Of a DNA stretch of 30,511 nt, positions 23,105 to 30,511 are shown piece after piece. Under the pieces are notes generated by a model that saw only the letters and a program-made list of their open reading frames with translations, was not told the origin of the DNA and ran no database searches. A program made the position numbers and the translations under genes. Source of the DNA: Verrucomicrobiota bacterium (GTDB taxonomy: Bacteria > Verrucomicrobiota > Verrucomicrobiia > Limisphaerales > UBA8199). The stretch spans positions 1 through 30,511 of the forward strand of contig JAPLUA010000049.1 in NCBI GenBank assembly GCA_026397855.1, read 5' to 3'. Positions within the stretch are counted from its first letter, which is position 1. Each line of letters begins with the position of its first letter.

Positions 23105-24556
23105 TCATTGGGCTCGTGGTTCCCGGAGCAACTCGCAGAGGCTCTGGTTGGCGGCTTCGCCTACCACATCCCAGTCGTAGCGGTCTTCGACAAACTTACG
23201 GGCACGCTGCCGCATCTGGTTAAAGAGGGTACGGTCCGCCAGCAGGCGCATGACCGCTTGGGCGAAGGTGGCTGGCTCGTCGGCCAACAGGATGTGCTCA
23301 CCGTCCTGGGCTTCGATGCCTTCGGCGCCTTTCCGGGTTGAAACCACCGGGTTACCCTGGCTCATGGCTTCCAGGATCTTCAGGCGGGTGCCACTGCCAA
23401 TGCGCAGGGGCACCAGGGCGACCGCGGCCCGCTTGAAATACGGTCGCACATCCGTGACTTGGCCGCTCACCTCGATCTGCGGGATTTCTTGCATCACCTG
23501 CTTCAAGTCCTCAGAGGCGCCGCCGCCCACGATGAGCAGGCGCATCGCAGGGAATTGCTTTAAGATCAGGGGCCAAACCTCATGCACGAGGAACCGGACA
23601 CCATCATCGTTGGCGCGGGTGCCGAGCCAACCGGAAAAGAGCAGAAACGGGGCCTCTGCTTTCTGTGCGCTGGCGTCGTAGGAATAAAACGATGTATCCA
23701 CACCGTTAGGGATGACATAGCCGGGGATGCCGTTGGGCGCGGCCAGATCATGCCGGTCCACCTCTGAGCAGGCCCAAACCGCATCCACGTAGCGTCCGAG
23801 GTTCTGTTCGATTAGGCGTGTTTGCTTTACCACTTTAGGTTCCCCGCCACCCGCTTCGATGGGGTTCCCCTCTCCCGGCCTTCGGCCACCCTCTCCCCGC
23901 GATGCGGGGCGAGGGGTGGGAGATTTACTGCCAGTATCGTGGGATTGGCAACACTGGGGGACCCCTCTCCCCGGCCCTCTCTCCTGCTGCAGGGGAGAGG
24001 GAGAGGATGCGGCAGTTCCTGGTGCAGTGCATGTTGGGGACTCCTCAGTGTGGCCGGGGCTCTCTCGCGAGCGAAACTCCTGGGCTAGCAGCTTGTGGTC
24101 CACGTTATGCGCGTTGAGAATCCTCAGGGTCTTCGGGCTTAGCTCCTGGATCAGTGGGGCAATGCTCAAAGAGCCGACGTACTCAAAAACAGCGGCGTCA
24201 ATCTCCTGCTCGCGGAGTATCCGGCGAACCAGGTGGTGGCACTGCAAATAATCTCCCGAGGCGGGGCCCCGCCAGGACCGGCGCAGCCAGCGGTAATGCA
24301 GACCCGGTCCCAGCCGACGGGGCAGCCTATCGAATACACTCGGCGGGGGCGGCTCGTCAAGCGGACTGTAAATCCGCACGCAATCGGGCACCTTGTAGCC
24401 TTCGGTCTCGCGCCGCAGTTCGGTCTCACGCTGAAAGATGATGGCGTGAACCTCGTGAAACCGGGCCAGTTGCCGCAGCAGGTGAAAACTTTTCAAGGCG
24501 CCGCCGCCTTGGATCGGCACGAGCCCATAGTGGCAAATAGTCAGTAGTTTAGCCAT
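23105..24556 (-). CDS. GT4-family glycosyltransferase with a repeat-encoded insert
   Basis: 483 aa from ATG 24556. N-domain MAKLLTICHYGLVPIQGGG, LRILNAHNVDHKLLAQEF. Middle YVDAVWACSEVDRHDLA, GYVIPNGVDTSFY. C-domain FLLFSGWLGTRANDDGVRF, RLLIVGGGASEDL, VSGQVTDVRPYFKRAAVALV, IGSGTRLKILEAMSQGNPVV (donor-binding E), EGIEAQDGEHILLAD. This is close to the GT4 enzymes of exopolysaccharide loci. Between AQEFRS and VVKQTRLIEQ lies a foreign stretch of roughly 75 residues, rich in Pro, Gly, Ser and Arg, encoded by a palindromic C/T-rich repeat at about 23868-24012 and its borders. It lies in the N-domain rather than the interdomain linker. Confidence 0.87.
   Translation of the reverse strand: MAKLLTICHYGLVPIQGGGALKSFHLLRQLARFHEVHAIIFQRETELRRETEGYKVPDCVRIYSPLDEPPPPSVFDRLPRRLGPGLHYRWLRRSWRGPASGDYLQCHHLVRRILREQEIDAAVFEYVGSLSIAPLIQELSPKTLRILNAHNVDHKLLAQEFRSRESPGHTEESPTCTAPGTAASSPSPLQQERGPGRGVPQCCQSHDTGSKSPTPRPASRGEGGRRPGEGNPIEAGGGEPKVVKQTRLIEQNLGRYVDAVWACSEVDRHDLAAPNGIPGYVIPNGVDTSFYSYDASAQKAEAPFLLFSGWLGTRANDDGVRFLVHEVWPLILKQFPAMRLLIVGGGASEDLKQVMQEIPQIEVSGQVTDVRPYFKRAAVALVPLRIGSGTRLKILEAMSQGNPVVSTRKGAEGIEAQDGEHILLADEPATFAQAVMRLLADRTLFNQMRQRARKFVEDRYDWDVVGEAANQSLCELLREPRAQ
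23868..24012. repeat. In-frame CCCTCTCC palindromic repeat inside the GT4 gene
   Basis: The plus strand has CCCCTCTCCCGGCC-TTC-GGCC, CCCTCTCCCCGC-GAT-GCGGGG, a spacer, CCCCTCTCCCCGGCCCTCTC, then CTCTCCTGCTGCAGGGGAGA, a palindrome. It is translated in frame on the minus strand. Elements of this kind are normally intergenic. Confidence 0.8.
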
Positions 24557-24639
24557 TCTGCCGAGTTAAAAGGAGCGCATCCCGAAGGGACCGTATCACT
24601 TGCAGAGATTTGACCCCTGTGCCGGAGGGAGAGAGACAC

Positions 24640-24990
24640 GGATTTCACGGATTTTCACGAAGCGAGGCAGGCAGTTCCGGAGGAACGGCATGTTTATAGC
24701 ACGCGAACCCAAACATGAACCTAAAAAGCGCAGTTGAAATGGCCGCAAAAGAACGCAAAGAACGCAAAATCCACGGGTTATGCCGTGTGAGACCGCATTT
24801 TTCAATTCACCTGCCGGGTGATAACACAATCCGTCACAACACCTTTTCTTTGTGATCTTTGTGATCTTTCGCGGCTATTAACTGCCGCTTTTAGGATGAA
24901 CAGGGCGAGCCCCATCGGGGCGACATGGTTGCGCGCGGTGGGGGCCATGTCGCACCTACGGAGCTTGAAAGAATCATTGAGGGGGGCGCG
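24640..24990 (+). repeat. Nested dispersed repeats in a 700-bp gene-free gap (includes hairpin repeat copy B)
   Basis: The gap 24557-25263 has no supported gene. It holds ACGGATTTCACGGATTTTC near 24639, hairpin-repeat part 1 (24657-24719), AAAGAACGCAAAGAACGC (24748-24765), CTTTGTGATCTTTGTGATC (24848-24867), and part 2 (24907-24982). Parts 1 and 2 are adjacent in copy A (14504-14650) but separated by about 187 bp here, so the other short repeats seem to have been inserted between them. Confidence 0.75.
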
Positions 24991-25085
24991 GCTATCCCGG
25001 AGGGTTTGCCAGCTCCTCATCGCGGGTGGCGTGGAAGATCACGTCCACCTGCTGACCAGCTTGACGATCGTGAAGGAGGCAACCG

Positions 25086-25345
25086 ATGCAACCCTTTAAG
25101 GGTAGAATATATCCCACCTCAACCTCCCAGGGTAGCGCCGGGCGCAACACTGGACTAAGTGATCTCATCCTTTCAGGATTGAGCCCCGCCGAAGACTTCC
25201 AAACTTCAGCCCCAGCGCTAAAACGCTGCGCTATTCCTAACCAGCCCTCCGGGATGAGCCGTATCAAATCCTGGCGGCATTCGACTGCAAGTCTGCGCTA
25301 CCCTTTATCGCTGAAGCTGCGGCAAGGGCGCTACATCGTTCGCTG
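25086..25345. repeat. Dispersed palindrome-rich repeat, copy 2
   Basis: Contains CAACCCT-TTA-AGGGTAG (25089-25105), the shared block CCCAGGGTAGCGCCGGGCGC (25127-25146), TCATCCT-TTC-AGGATTG (25165-25181), AGCGCTAAAACGCT near 25217 and GACTGCAAGTC near 25286. It is related to 1-250 and, in style, to 1034-1326. Its right part forms the 3' end of the epimerase gene and gives it a tail (KGSADLQSNAARI). Confidence 0.75.
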
Positions 25346-26142
25346 TTTAATAGCTGGCTCCGCGCCGCCTCGACCATGCGCCCGAGTCCTGTTTCCAGGC
25401 TCACATGCGGCAGCCACCCCGGCACCCGGCCCTGCATGGGGGTGATGGGGGTGCTGCCCACCTGCTCCCCCGGGACCACCCTGGCCCCGGCGAGTCGGGC
25501 CACAACTTGCGCCACCTCCAGCACGCTCACCCACTCAAAACTTGAGATATCATAGACGCCCGTCAAGCGGCCTTCCAGCGCCGCGTGAAAACCGCGGCAC
25601 ACGTCGTCCACATGGATAAACTGCCGTCGCTCCGCCCCCGTCGTGAGCATCCGGATCTCCCCTTTCGTCACCGCCTGCCAGACGAAATCGGCGATGACAT
25701 GGCTCCGCTCCGTCACCGGCTCCAGGGGGCCATAGACGTTCCAGAGCCGCACCCTGACCCCAGCCATCAGGTGCGTCCACACCTCCCCCAGCCGCTTCGT
25801 CACGCCATAAACAGTATCATACTCCTCCGCGAGCTGGCTCGACACGAAGAGGAATGGCACGCCAGCGGTCTGGAGCTGCGGCATGACATTCAGCAGGAGC
25901 TTCAGGTTCCAGTCCAATTGGCGAAACTGGATTTCGTGGCGATACAGGTACTTGGCACCGCCTACGTCCCAGGCCAGGAAGAAGACCCCCGCCACCCCCT
26001 CCAGCGGGAGGCGGACAACCCGCGCATCTTCCTGAGCTCCCCGCTTCAAATCGAACGGAACCACTTCGGCGCCCTGCGACCGCAGGTATTCACAGAGCGG
26101 CTTGCCTACGAAGCCCTCTGCCCCTAAAACAAGATATTTCAT
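25264..26142 (-). CDS. NAD-dependent epimerase/dehydratase (extended SDR)
   Basis: 292 aa from ATG 26142. Cofactor motif LGAEGFVGK (G-x-x-G-x-x-G at residues 7-13), Asp in PFDLKRG, FFLAWDVGG, FLFVSSQLAEE and the active-site YGVTK. RLWNVYGPLEP and RRQFIHVDDVC follow. It is short for the family, and the last approximately 30 residues after MVEAARSQLLNSER are encoded by a dispersed palindromic repeat, so the original C-terminus may have been replaced. It probably interconverts a nucleotide sugar; the substrate is unknown. It starts 7 bp after the GT47 stop, in one operon with the genes to its right. Confidence 0.82.
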   Translation of the reverse strand: MKYLVLGAEGFVGKPLCEYLRSQGAEVVPFDLKRGAQEDARVVRLPLEGVAGVFFLAWDVGGAKYLYRHEIQFRQLDWNLKLLLNVMPQLQTAGVPFLFVSSQLAEEYDTVYGVTKRLGEVWTHLMAGVRVRLWNVYGPLEPVTERSHVIADFVWQAVTKGEIRMLTTGAERRQFIHVDDVCRGFHAALEGRLTGVYDISSFEWVSVLEVAQVVARLAGARVVPGEQVGSTPITPMQGRVPGWLPHVSLETGLGRMVEAARSQLLNSERCSALAAASAIKGSADLQSNAARI

Positions 26143-26149
26143 TGGTTAA

Positions 26150-27133
26150 TCAAAAATAGCGTTTCAGCCGTGTCCCCCATTGGATCCGCTGCCGCCTCAG
26201 TCGGCGGCGCAGAACCCACCAATGGCTAGCCCAGGCATAAAAGGCCTCCGGCACTCTCTGGTTTTGGCTTATCCGGGCGATGGCCTGGAGCAGACCGTCC
26301 CAGTACCGGTCCGGGGCAAAAAACTCCTCGAAGGCCTTCCGCGCCTTGCGCCCCCGCAACTGATACTCATCCTCATGCGCTTTGACGATTTCAAACAAGC
26401 TCCCGATATCCGCTTCCGCCACTCGTAGAGCAAATTGATCCCAGCGCGGGCCCAATGGAGGAGTCCAATCGTCGGAGACGATCACGGGAGCGATCCCCGC
26501 CTCCATCATCTCAAACAACCGGATTGAGGAAGCCCCGTTTCCTCGGGGACAGAGCGCGTACTTCGCCCTCATCGCCGTGTTCCAGTACTGCTCCCGGTGT
26601 TTCCGAGACACCTCACCGGGAAGATTGTCCTGGAAGTGGTTATAGGCCGAGGTGTCCTCCAGCGACACGCTCTCGGCGGGAAACCTGAGTTGGAAAAGCT
26701 CTTCCCGGACCCGGTGGCTGATCCGGCCGGAGAAAGAGAACAGCCGGTCCTTGGGCGCGCTCCAGACCTGCTCGGCCTCGGGGCACGCATTGGGAAAACG
26801 CTGGCTGTGAATGTAATAGCCCGAACCCTGGAACCGGCAAGACGCCTCACGGTCTTTTGGTGCGGAGGCATACACTCCATGCAGAAATGGCGGTGGAAAA
26901 TCATCCTCATCAATGCCGAAGGACTTGCCCGGGTACCTCAACCAGACCCGATTGCGGCGGAGATTACCGTAAAGATTCTCCGCCTTGATGTCCACCACCA
27001 GGATCAGGTCGGCACAGGCCGGTGAATCAACGAATACGGTTTCCCGACCCCGGCTCCGGCGCGCCAGGCCCCGCAGGATCTCCTCATACACCACTTCCCG
27101 GCCGCCACACGAAGTGATGTGCACCCTGTTCAC
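26150..27133 (-). CDS. Exostosin-like glycosyltransferase (GT47)
   Basis: About 328 aa. Exostosin-family signatures: LFSFSGRISHRVREELFQL (the start of the C-domain) and KYALCPRGNGASSIRLFE followed by AGIAPVIVSDDWTPPLG, the strongly conserved nucleotide-sugar region. Also RYPGKSFGIDEDDFPPPF in the N-half. Animal relatives polymerise heparan sulfate, and bacterial relatives occur in surface-glycan loci; there is no membrane anchor here. The likely start is GTG 27133, which overlaps the upstream TGA (GTGA); a TTG at 27145 is an alternative. The basic C-terminal tail (RRRLRRQRIQWGTRLKRYF) may help membrane association. Confidence 0.85.
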   Translation of the reverse strand: MNRVHITSCGGREVVYEEILRGLARRSRGRETVFVDSPACADLILVVDIKAENLYGNLRRNRVWLRYPGKSFGIDEDDFPPPFLHGVYASAPKDREASCRFQGSGYYIHSQRFPNACPEAEQVWSAPKDRLFSFSGRISHRVREELFQLRFPAESVSLEDTSAYNHFQDNLPGEVSRKHREQYWNTAMRAKYALCPRGNGASSIRLFEMMEAGIAPVIVSDDWTPPLGPRWDQFALRVAEADIGSLFEIVKAHEDEYQLRGRKARKAFEEFFAPDRYWDGLLQAIARISQNQRVPEAFYAWASHWWVLRRRLRRQRIQWGTRLKRYF

Positions 27134-28044
27134 TCCAGCATCCAAATGCGTTCCCCAATGGCCCTTGAACCTGCTTTACCCACCCCCCAATCCGGCTGGT
27201 TCCTGTAAGGCAGTCCCGCCTCGGGGTTGAACTCGATCCCGTGGTGCGGGCTGACGCTGTGATTGCTCGAATTCGCGTGGTCCATGTGGTAGGTGGTCCC
27301 GATCCGCCCCAACCGCCCCCCCACCGCCAGCAGTTGATGGATACCCCGGTCATCGCACCAGCGCCGATGGTTCCGCAAAGATTCGTCGTAACCGGTGGCG
27401 CGGAACCAGTGGTCCCGGTGGGCCAGGGTAAAATCTCCCGGCCCCTCAATGGGGATGTAATCCGTGCGGTAATGTTTCAGATGCCGCGACCGGTCTTCCA
27501 GCAGCGGGACGGTAACCGTCTCGCCCGTCCAGCGGAAATCCACCCGCTGCGTTTGATACACCACGTTCTTCCTCAGCAACGAAAACCACGGGAACACATC
27601 CGGGCCCCAGATGATATCAGCGTTCGTGCAGCAGATCCAATCTGTGCTCGCGCGCCGGATGCCGACGTTCTTGGCGTGATACTCCATCAAGCCGAAGGCC
27701 GGATTCTCGGAAATATCATCGTGAAAGCGCTTCGGCACCACGTAGGCCCTCAGCCGCGGAAACCGCCGGGTCAGATCCTCGGCGAGGAGCGGCGCACCCT
27801 CCGGCGGGTTCCACTCCACCCAAATCACCTCCGCCAACCCGTTCCCAAATGCCCAGTCCAGACAGGTATCAATGCGCTCCTTGAAATCCGGCGTGTAGTT
27901 GTCGTTACGGCCGCAGAGCACCGCACTCACCGCCCGCTTTGGCATCAACCCCGCCGCCGGATTAAACGCGCGATGCGACGCCCATTGGGACCAGCGGCGG
28001 GCCGCGTTCACTCGGAACATGACACTTTGTCGAAATGAAATCAT
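27130..28044 (-). CDS. Glycosyltransferase-like protein (GT-A type)
   Basis: 304 aa from ATG 28044. VSAVLCGRNDNYTPDFKERI resembles the first strand of GT-A enzymes. RASTDWICCTNADIIWGPDVF has the N-A-D motif in place of D-x-D, and the C-terminal part has PGDFTLAHRDHWFRATGYDE, as in the acceptor region of GT2-like enzymes, and WCDDRGIHQLL. I recognise the general type but not a named subfamily. It ends overlapping the GT47 start. Upstream, 28045-28162 is repeat; a longer frame starting at 28194 would read through that repeat and is less likely. An ATG at 27948 (MPKRAVSAVL) is another possible start. Confidence 0.72.
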   Translation of the reverse strand: MISFRQSVMFRVNAARRWSQWASHRAFNPAAGLMPKRAVSAVLCGRNDNYTPDFKERIDTCLDWAFGNGLAEVIWVEWNPPEGAPLLAEDLTRRFPRLRAYVVPKRFHDDISENPAFGLMEYHAKNVGIRRASTDWICCTNADIIWGPDVFPWFSLLRKNVVYQTQRVDFRWTGETVTVPLLEDRSRHLKHYRTDYIPIEGPGDFTLAHRDHWFRATGYDESLRNHRRWCDDRGIHQLLAVGGRLGRIGTTYHMDHANSSNHSVSPHHGIEFNPEAGLPYRNQPDWGVGKAGSRAIGERIWMLE

Positions 28045-28098
28045 TAGCCTTAGCCTGAATACTCGTGTGCGGCTCCCTCTGGTTTGCCAACCTTTTCC

Positions 28099-28148
28099 TC
28101 GGTGGCGGAATGGCGTAGCCAGGGAACTCGCTGGCGCTGCGCCACCGA
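28099..28148. repeat. 50-bp nested palindrome between two glycosyltransferase genes
   Basis: The outer arms TCGGTGGCG (28099-28107) and CGCCACCGA (28140-28148) enclose an inner stem GCCAG/CTGGC. It lies between the GT2 stop (28163) and the next GT start (28044). No T-run follows, so its role as terminator or REP-like processing site is open. No flanking direct repeat was found. Confidence 0.75.
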
Positions 28149-28162
28149 CTGCACCACCCTCA

Positions 28163-29140
28163 TCATTGCTTCGCCTTCGGTGGATCCACCGCACTGCCCG
28201 GGCCGCCCGCAGGCCTTCCGCCTAATCCCTCCGCTTTGATTTGCAGCACCGCCCGGCAGTAGGCGATGCGGGCCACCCGCATCAATTCCCAAATCGGGGC
28301 CATCTCCGGGTGAAGCAATAAACCCGGGCGCTTTATCCGGGAGCGCCAAAGCTGGCTGAAAGTCAAAACCATCTCCCGCCGCATTCCGCCCTCAGGCAGA
28401 GGTTTGCCCCAGAAATAGTCCTGCCAGGCACAACTGCGCCCGCGCCGCATTGCTTGGCCCAGCCAGTTTGTCCGCGATAGGCGCACCGGATCCATGCAGT
28501 GCAGCACCTCCGCCGACGGCACAAAGCCAATCCGATGACCTCGCTTCCGCAGTTCATGACAAAAAAGGGTTTCTTCGCCGTAGCCCGCGGCCCCGGGCCC
28601 TAGTCGTTCTTCGAACCCGCCCGGGACCGCCCGGGCTGCGTCCGCGCTGACCGCCATGTTCGCCCCAATGAACCATGGCTCGCTCGTCCCGTTCTCGTAC
28701 TCTTCCGTGCTCGCCATCCACAGCCGATGCCAATCCGTCATCCAGGGTCGCAGCAGGTGGGGCGGCAGCACTATCTTACCCGTCACACCCGAAAAACTTC
28801 CATCCAACACCGGTAGACATAGCTGCTCCAGCCAATACGCGTGCGTCGGCATGCTGTCGTCGTCTACGAACACAAAGACCTTGCCTTTGGCCTCGGCCAT
28901 CCCGCGATTCCGCGCCCGGCTGCACCCGACTCGATTCTTCCGAATGTAGCGAACCGGGATGCCGAAATGTTCGCTATACCACCTCACGACTTCCGGGGTC
29001 CGGTCCGTGGAAGCGTTGTCCACTACCAGAAGTTCAGCCGAGAGCCTGCGCGTCTGCTTCAGGACGGAGAACATCCGATGCAAAGTAATCGATAAGCTTT
29101 GCGCCCGATTCCGCGTGGCGATGATGATGGAAACGTCCAT
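28163..29140 (-). CDS. GT2-family glycosyltransferase
   Basis: 325 aa from ATG 29140. GT-A family 2: MDVSIIIATRNRAQSLSITL, ELLVVDNASTDRTPEVV, NRVGCSRARNRGMAEAKG, metal-binding VFVDDDSMP, and then WFIGANMAVSADAARAVPGGF and GYGEETLFCHELRKRGHRI with the acceptor-side E-D/E pattern. A C-terminal region with RTNWLGQAMRRGRS is seen in many polysaccharide GT2 enzymes. There are no membrane helices, so it acts at the membrane surface. The final residues (GLGGRPAGGPGSAVDPPKAKQ, part of which is Pro/Gly-rich) adjoin the palindromic region and may be repeat-derived. An upstream GTG at 29203 is less likely because the family N-terminus begins at MDVSIII. Confidence 0.88.
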   Translation of the reverse strand: MDVSIIIATRNRAQSLSITLHRMFSVLKQTRRLSAELLVVDNASTDRTPEVVRWYSEHFGIPVRYIRKNRVGCSRARNRGMAEAKGKVFVFVDDDSMPTHAYWLEQLCLPVLDGSFSGVTGKIVLPPHLLRPWMTDWHRLWMASTEEYENGTSEPWFIGANMAVSADAARAVPGGFEERLGPGAAGYGEETLFCHELRKRGHRIGFVPSAEVLHCMDPVRLSRTNWLGQAMRRGRSCAWQDYFWGKPLPEGGMRREMVLTFSQLWRSRIKRPGLLLHPEMAPIWELMRVARIAYCRAVLQIKAEGLGGRPAGGPGSAVDPPKAKQ

Positions 29141-29274
29141 GATCCCAGTCAAAATGGGGCTCAGATAAACGAAGGCTTCATATCGACCCGGCCGCCACCC
29201 CACGCGGGGCCAACACTGCCTCGCCTAACAGGGCCTGGACCAGTTGCCCGGAACGGCGCGCCATTTGTTGCAGT

Positions 29275-30511
29275 TCAGGCACCCTCTTGCTCAATTGAGG
29301 CTTCTTGAAGAGCATCAGCCGTCACCTTGTCGTAGCCGATGAGAAATTCTGTGTGCCCGTACACCAACTCATGGAGGCCGGCGAACTTCGGGCTATAGCC
29401 AAGACCCAGTGTAGGCACGGATTGGCTCATACCGGCGATTGTGGGATGAAAGCGCATCGCAATAAACGTGTCGCACAGCCCGATCAAAGCTTTGGTCTCG
29501 GGACCGTTCAGTCCCACGGGAGGTAAATAGACCGCGTCAGGGCGATCCACCATCTGAGCCAATTCGTAGAGGAAGTCCCATTCCCGCGGGTGTGGATGGG
29601 CATCGTGAGGGACCAGCACTGCTTTGAAGCGGCCCGTGTCGATCCCTCCGCGAAGGAATTGCACGAACGCCTGAACGACGGCATGACCTCGGTTTGGTCC
29701 CAGGAAATAGGTCAGGAGCGGCGTCCCGTTGAAGGCCAGGGTCGGCGTACCGATGGACCAAGGCAGTTGCACCCGCGCCGATCGCGCCGGTTCCATTAGA
29801 AAGGCGCCGTCGGCCACAAGATCAATCCGCTTTTCGGCAACTAGTGTGGACAAATACCGGCGCGAGGTCTCATCCCGCACAGTGATCAGGTCACATTGGG
29901 ACAACATCTGTTGAAGGCGCGCCTCGATCCAAGGAGTCTTCAAAGGCCACGTCGAAGCTGCCCAAAGCATGGTGCGCCGTCCGAGCTGCTGGGCGTACTC
30001 GAGGGTTTCTATATGGAGGAGCGGGAGCCCGTAGTCCTCAATGAACAGATCGCCACCAATTGAAATCACTAAGTCGGCACGCAGCATGGCCGGCTTCAAC
30101 ACGTTGAGATATCCGTAATCTGCGGCTACCCCGGGCGATGGCCCTCGACGTTTACCGGCCGCGACTGAACGCTGCTGGAGCCACCTTACCAAACCGTATG
30201 GCAACAGCCCCTTAACTCCCCGCCGAATAACCGACCGACTGGTCTTAATTACGGGTGCAGCCCCCGGCTGGCAGGCACGCGGATGACACGTCTCAGCCGG
30301 AATGATCTCCAAATTCGGGATTTCCAGAAGCACGTCATCGTGCTCCGGACACCCGGAGGCCAACGTGATATGTGCATCCGGGTAAACGCTCCGCAGCATT
30401 TGCGCTGTGGTTCTTACAAGAGCTTCACATCCGCGGTTGTGTGAGCCCGCGTGCCCAACAAGCAGGAAATGGCGGCGCGCGTGAATTTTGTCGCGTAGAA
30501 AAGTTTCGGAC
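29275..30511 (-). CDS. Polysaccharide pyruvyltransferase family protein (WcaK/AmsJ-like), 5' end outside the window
   Basis: The reading frame stays open from 29275 to the window edge. The ATG at 30399 is internal: upstream codons give FLLVGHAGSHNRGCEALVRT, the conserved N-terminal G-x-x-N-x-G-x-EA motif of the family, so the true start lies beyond 30511. Other motifs: DLVISIGGDLFIEDYG, LGRRTMLWAAST, CDLITVRDETSRRYL, KAVLVPHDAHP, FIAMRFHPTIAGMSQSVPTLGLGYSPK. Members add ketal pyruvate from phosphoenolpyruvate to a sugar in exopolysaccharide repeat units, giving negative charge. The gap of 134 bp to the next gene has no clear feature. Confidence 0.88.
   Translation of the reverse strand, partial: SETFLRDKIHARRHFLLVGHAGSHNRGCEALVRTTAQMLRSVYPDAHITLASGCPEHDDVLLEIPNLEIIPAETCHPRACQPGAAPVIKTSRSVIRRGVKGLLPYGLVRWLQQRSVAAGKRRGPSPGVAADYGYLNVLKPAMLRADLVISIGGDLFIEDYGLPLLHIETLEYAQQLGRRTMLWAASTWPLKTPWIEARLQQMLSQCDLITVRDETSRRYLSTLVAEKRIDLVADGAFLMEPARSARVQLPWSIGTPTLAFNGTPLLTYFLGPNRGHAVVQAFVQFLRGGIDTGRFKAVLVPHDAHPHPREWDFLYELAQMVDRPDAVYLPPVGLNGPETKALIGLCDTFIAMRFHPTIAGMSQSVPTLGLGYSPKFAGLHELVYGHTEFLIGYDKVTADALQEASIEQEGA

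Noticed and set aside
27241..28038. Plus-strand open frame opposite the GT-A-type gene
   Set aside because: Low-complexity Arg/Pro/His-rich translation without family motifs; shadow of the minus-strand gene.
1..30511. tRNA, rRNA or riboswitch genes
   Set aside because: No tRNA cloverleaf, rRNA segment or known riboswitch core was recognised by eye on either strand; a covariance-model scan would be decisive.

Overview
This window is most of a surface-polysaccharide (exopolysaccharide or O-antigen-like) biosynthesis locus. Nearly every gene lies on the minus strand. Moderately high G+C, glycosyltransferase paralogues and an exceptional load of short dispersed repeats and palindromes suggest a Verrucomicrobiota/PVC-type bacterium. 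That placement is inferred from general character only, because no rRNA or marker gene is present.

Layout from right to left, the direction of transcription: (i) 30511-25264 holds a pyruvyltransferase cut by the window edge, two GT2-like glycosyltransferases, an exostosin-like GT47 and an extended-SDR epimerase. (ii) 24556-14660 holds a GT4, a nucleotide-sugar epimerase, an OafA-type O-acyltransferase with an SGNH domain, a GT2-CE4 fusion and two more GT4 genes. Every gap between consecutive genes in this block is filled with 7- or 8-bp periodic repeat tracts. (iii) 14391-13984 is a broken CgeB-like glycosyltransferase. (iv) 13724-9372 is a compact, mostly overlapping cassette: acyl carrier protein, short-chain reductase, AMP-forming ligase, CE4 deacetylase and GNAT acyltransferase. 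(v) 9344-1686 holds a frameshifted GT4, a CgeB-like GT, another GT4, a Wzy-like polymerase, a SAM methyltransferase and a final GT4 whose 5' end carries a 129-bp MITE-like insertion. (vi) 920-398 is a small type II toxin-antitoxin pair set among palindromic repeats.

The glycosyltransferases would build a repeat unit. The methyl-, O-acyl-, pyruvyl- and putative N-acyl-transferases would decorate it, and the Wzy-like protein would polymerise it. No initiating phosphoglycosyltransferase, Wzx flippase or export machinery is visible, so the locus continues outside the window.

The most unusual material is not a conventional gene system but the repeat biology. Families of heptamer and octamer tracts fill intergenic gaps, supply stop codons to genes, and also sit in frame inside three GT4 genes, twice at the interdomain linker. 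A second group of repeats consists of 17-nt hairpins with 7-bp stems and 3-nt loops. A MITE-like element carries perfect 11-bp terminal inverted repeats and perfect 11-bp direct repeats. Two copies of a GT4-CgeB gene pair have each lost a different member.
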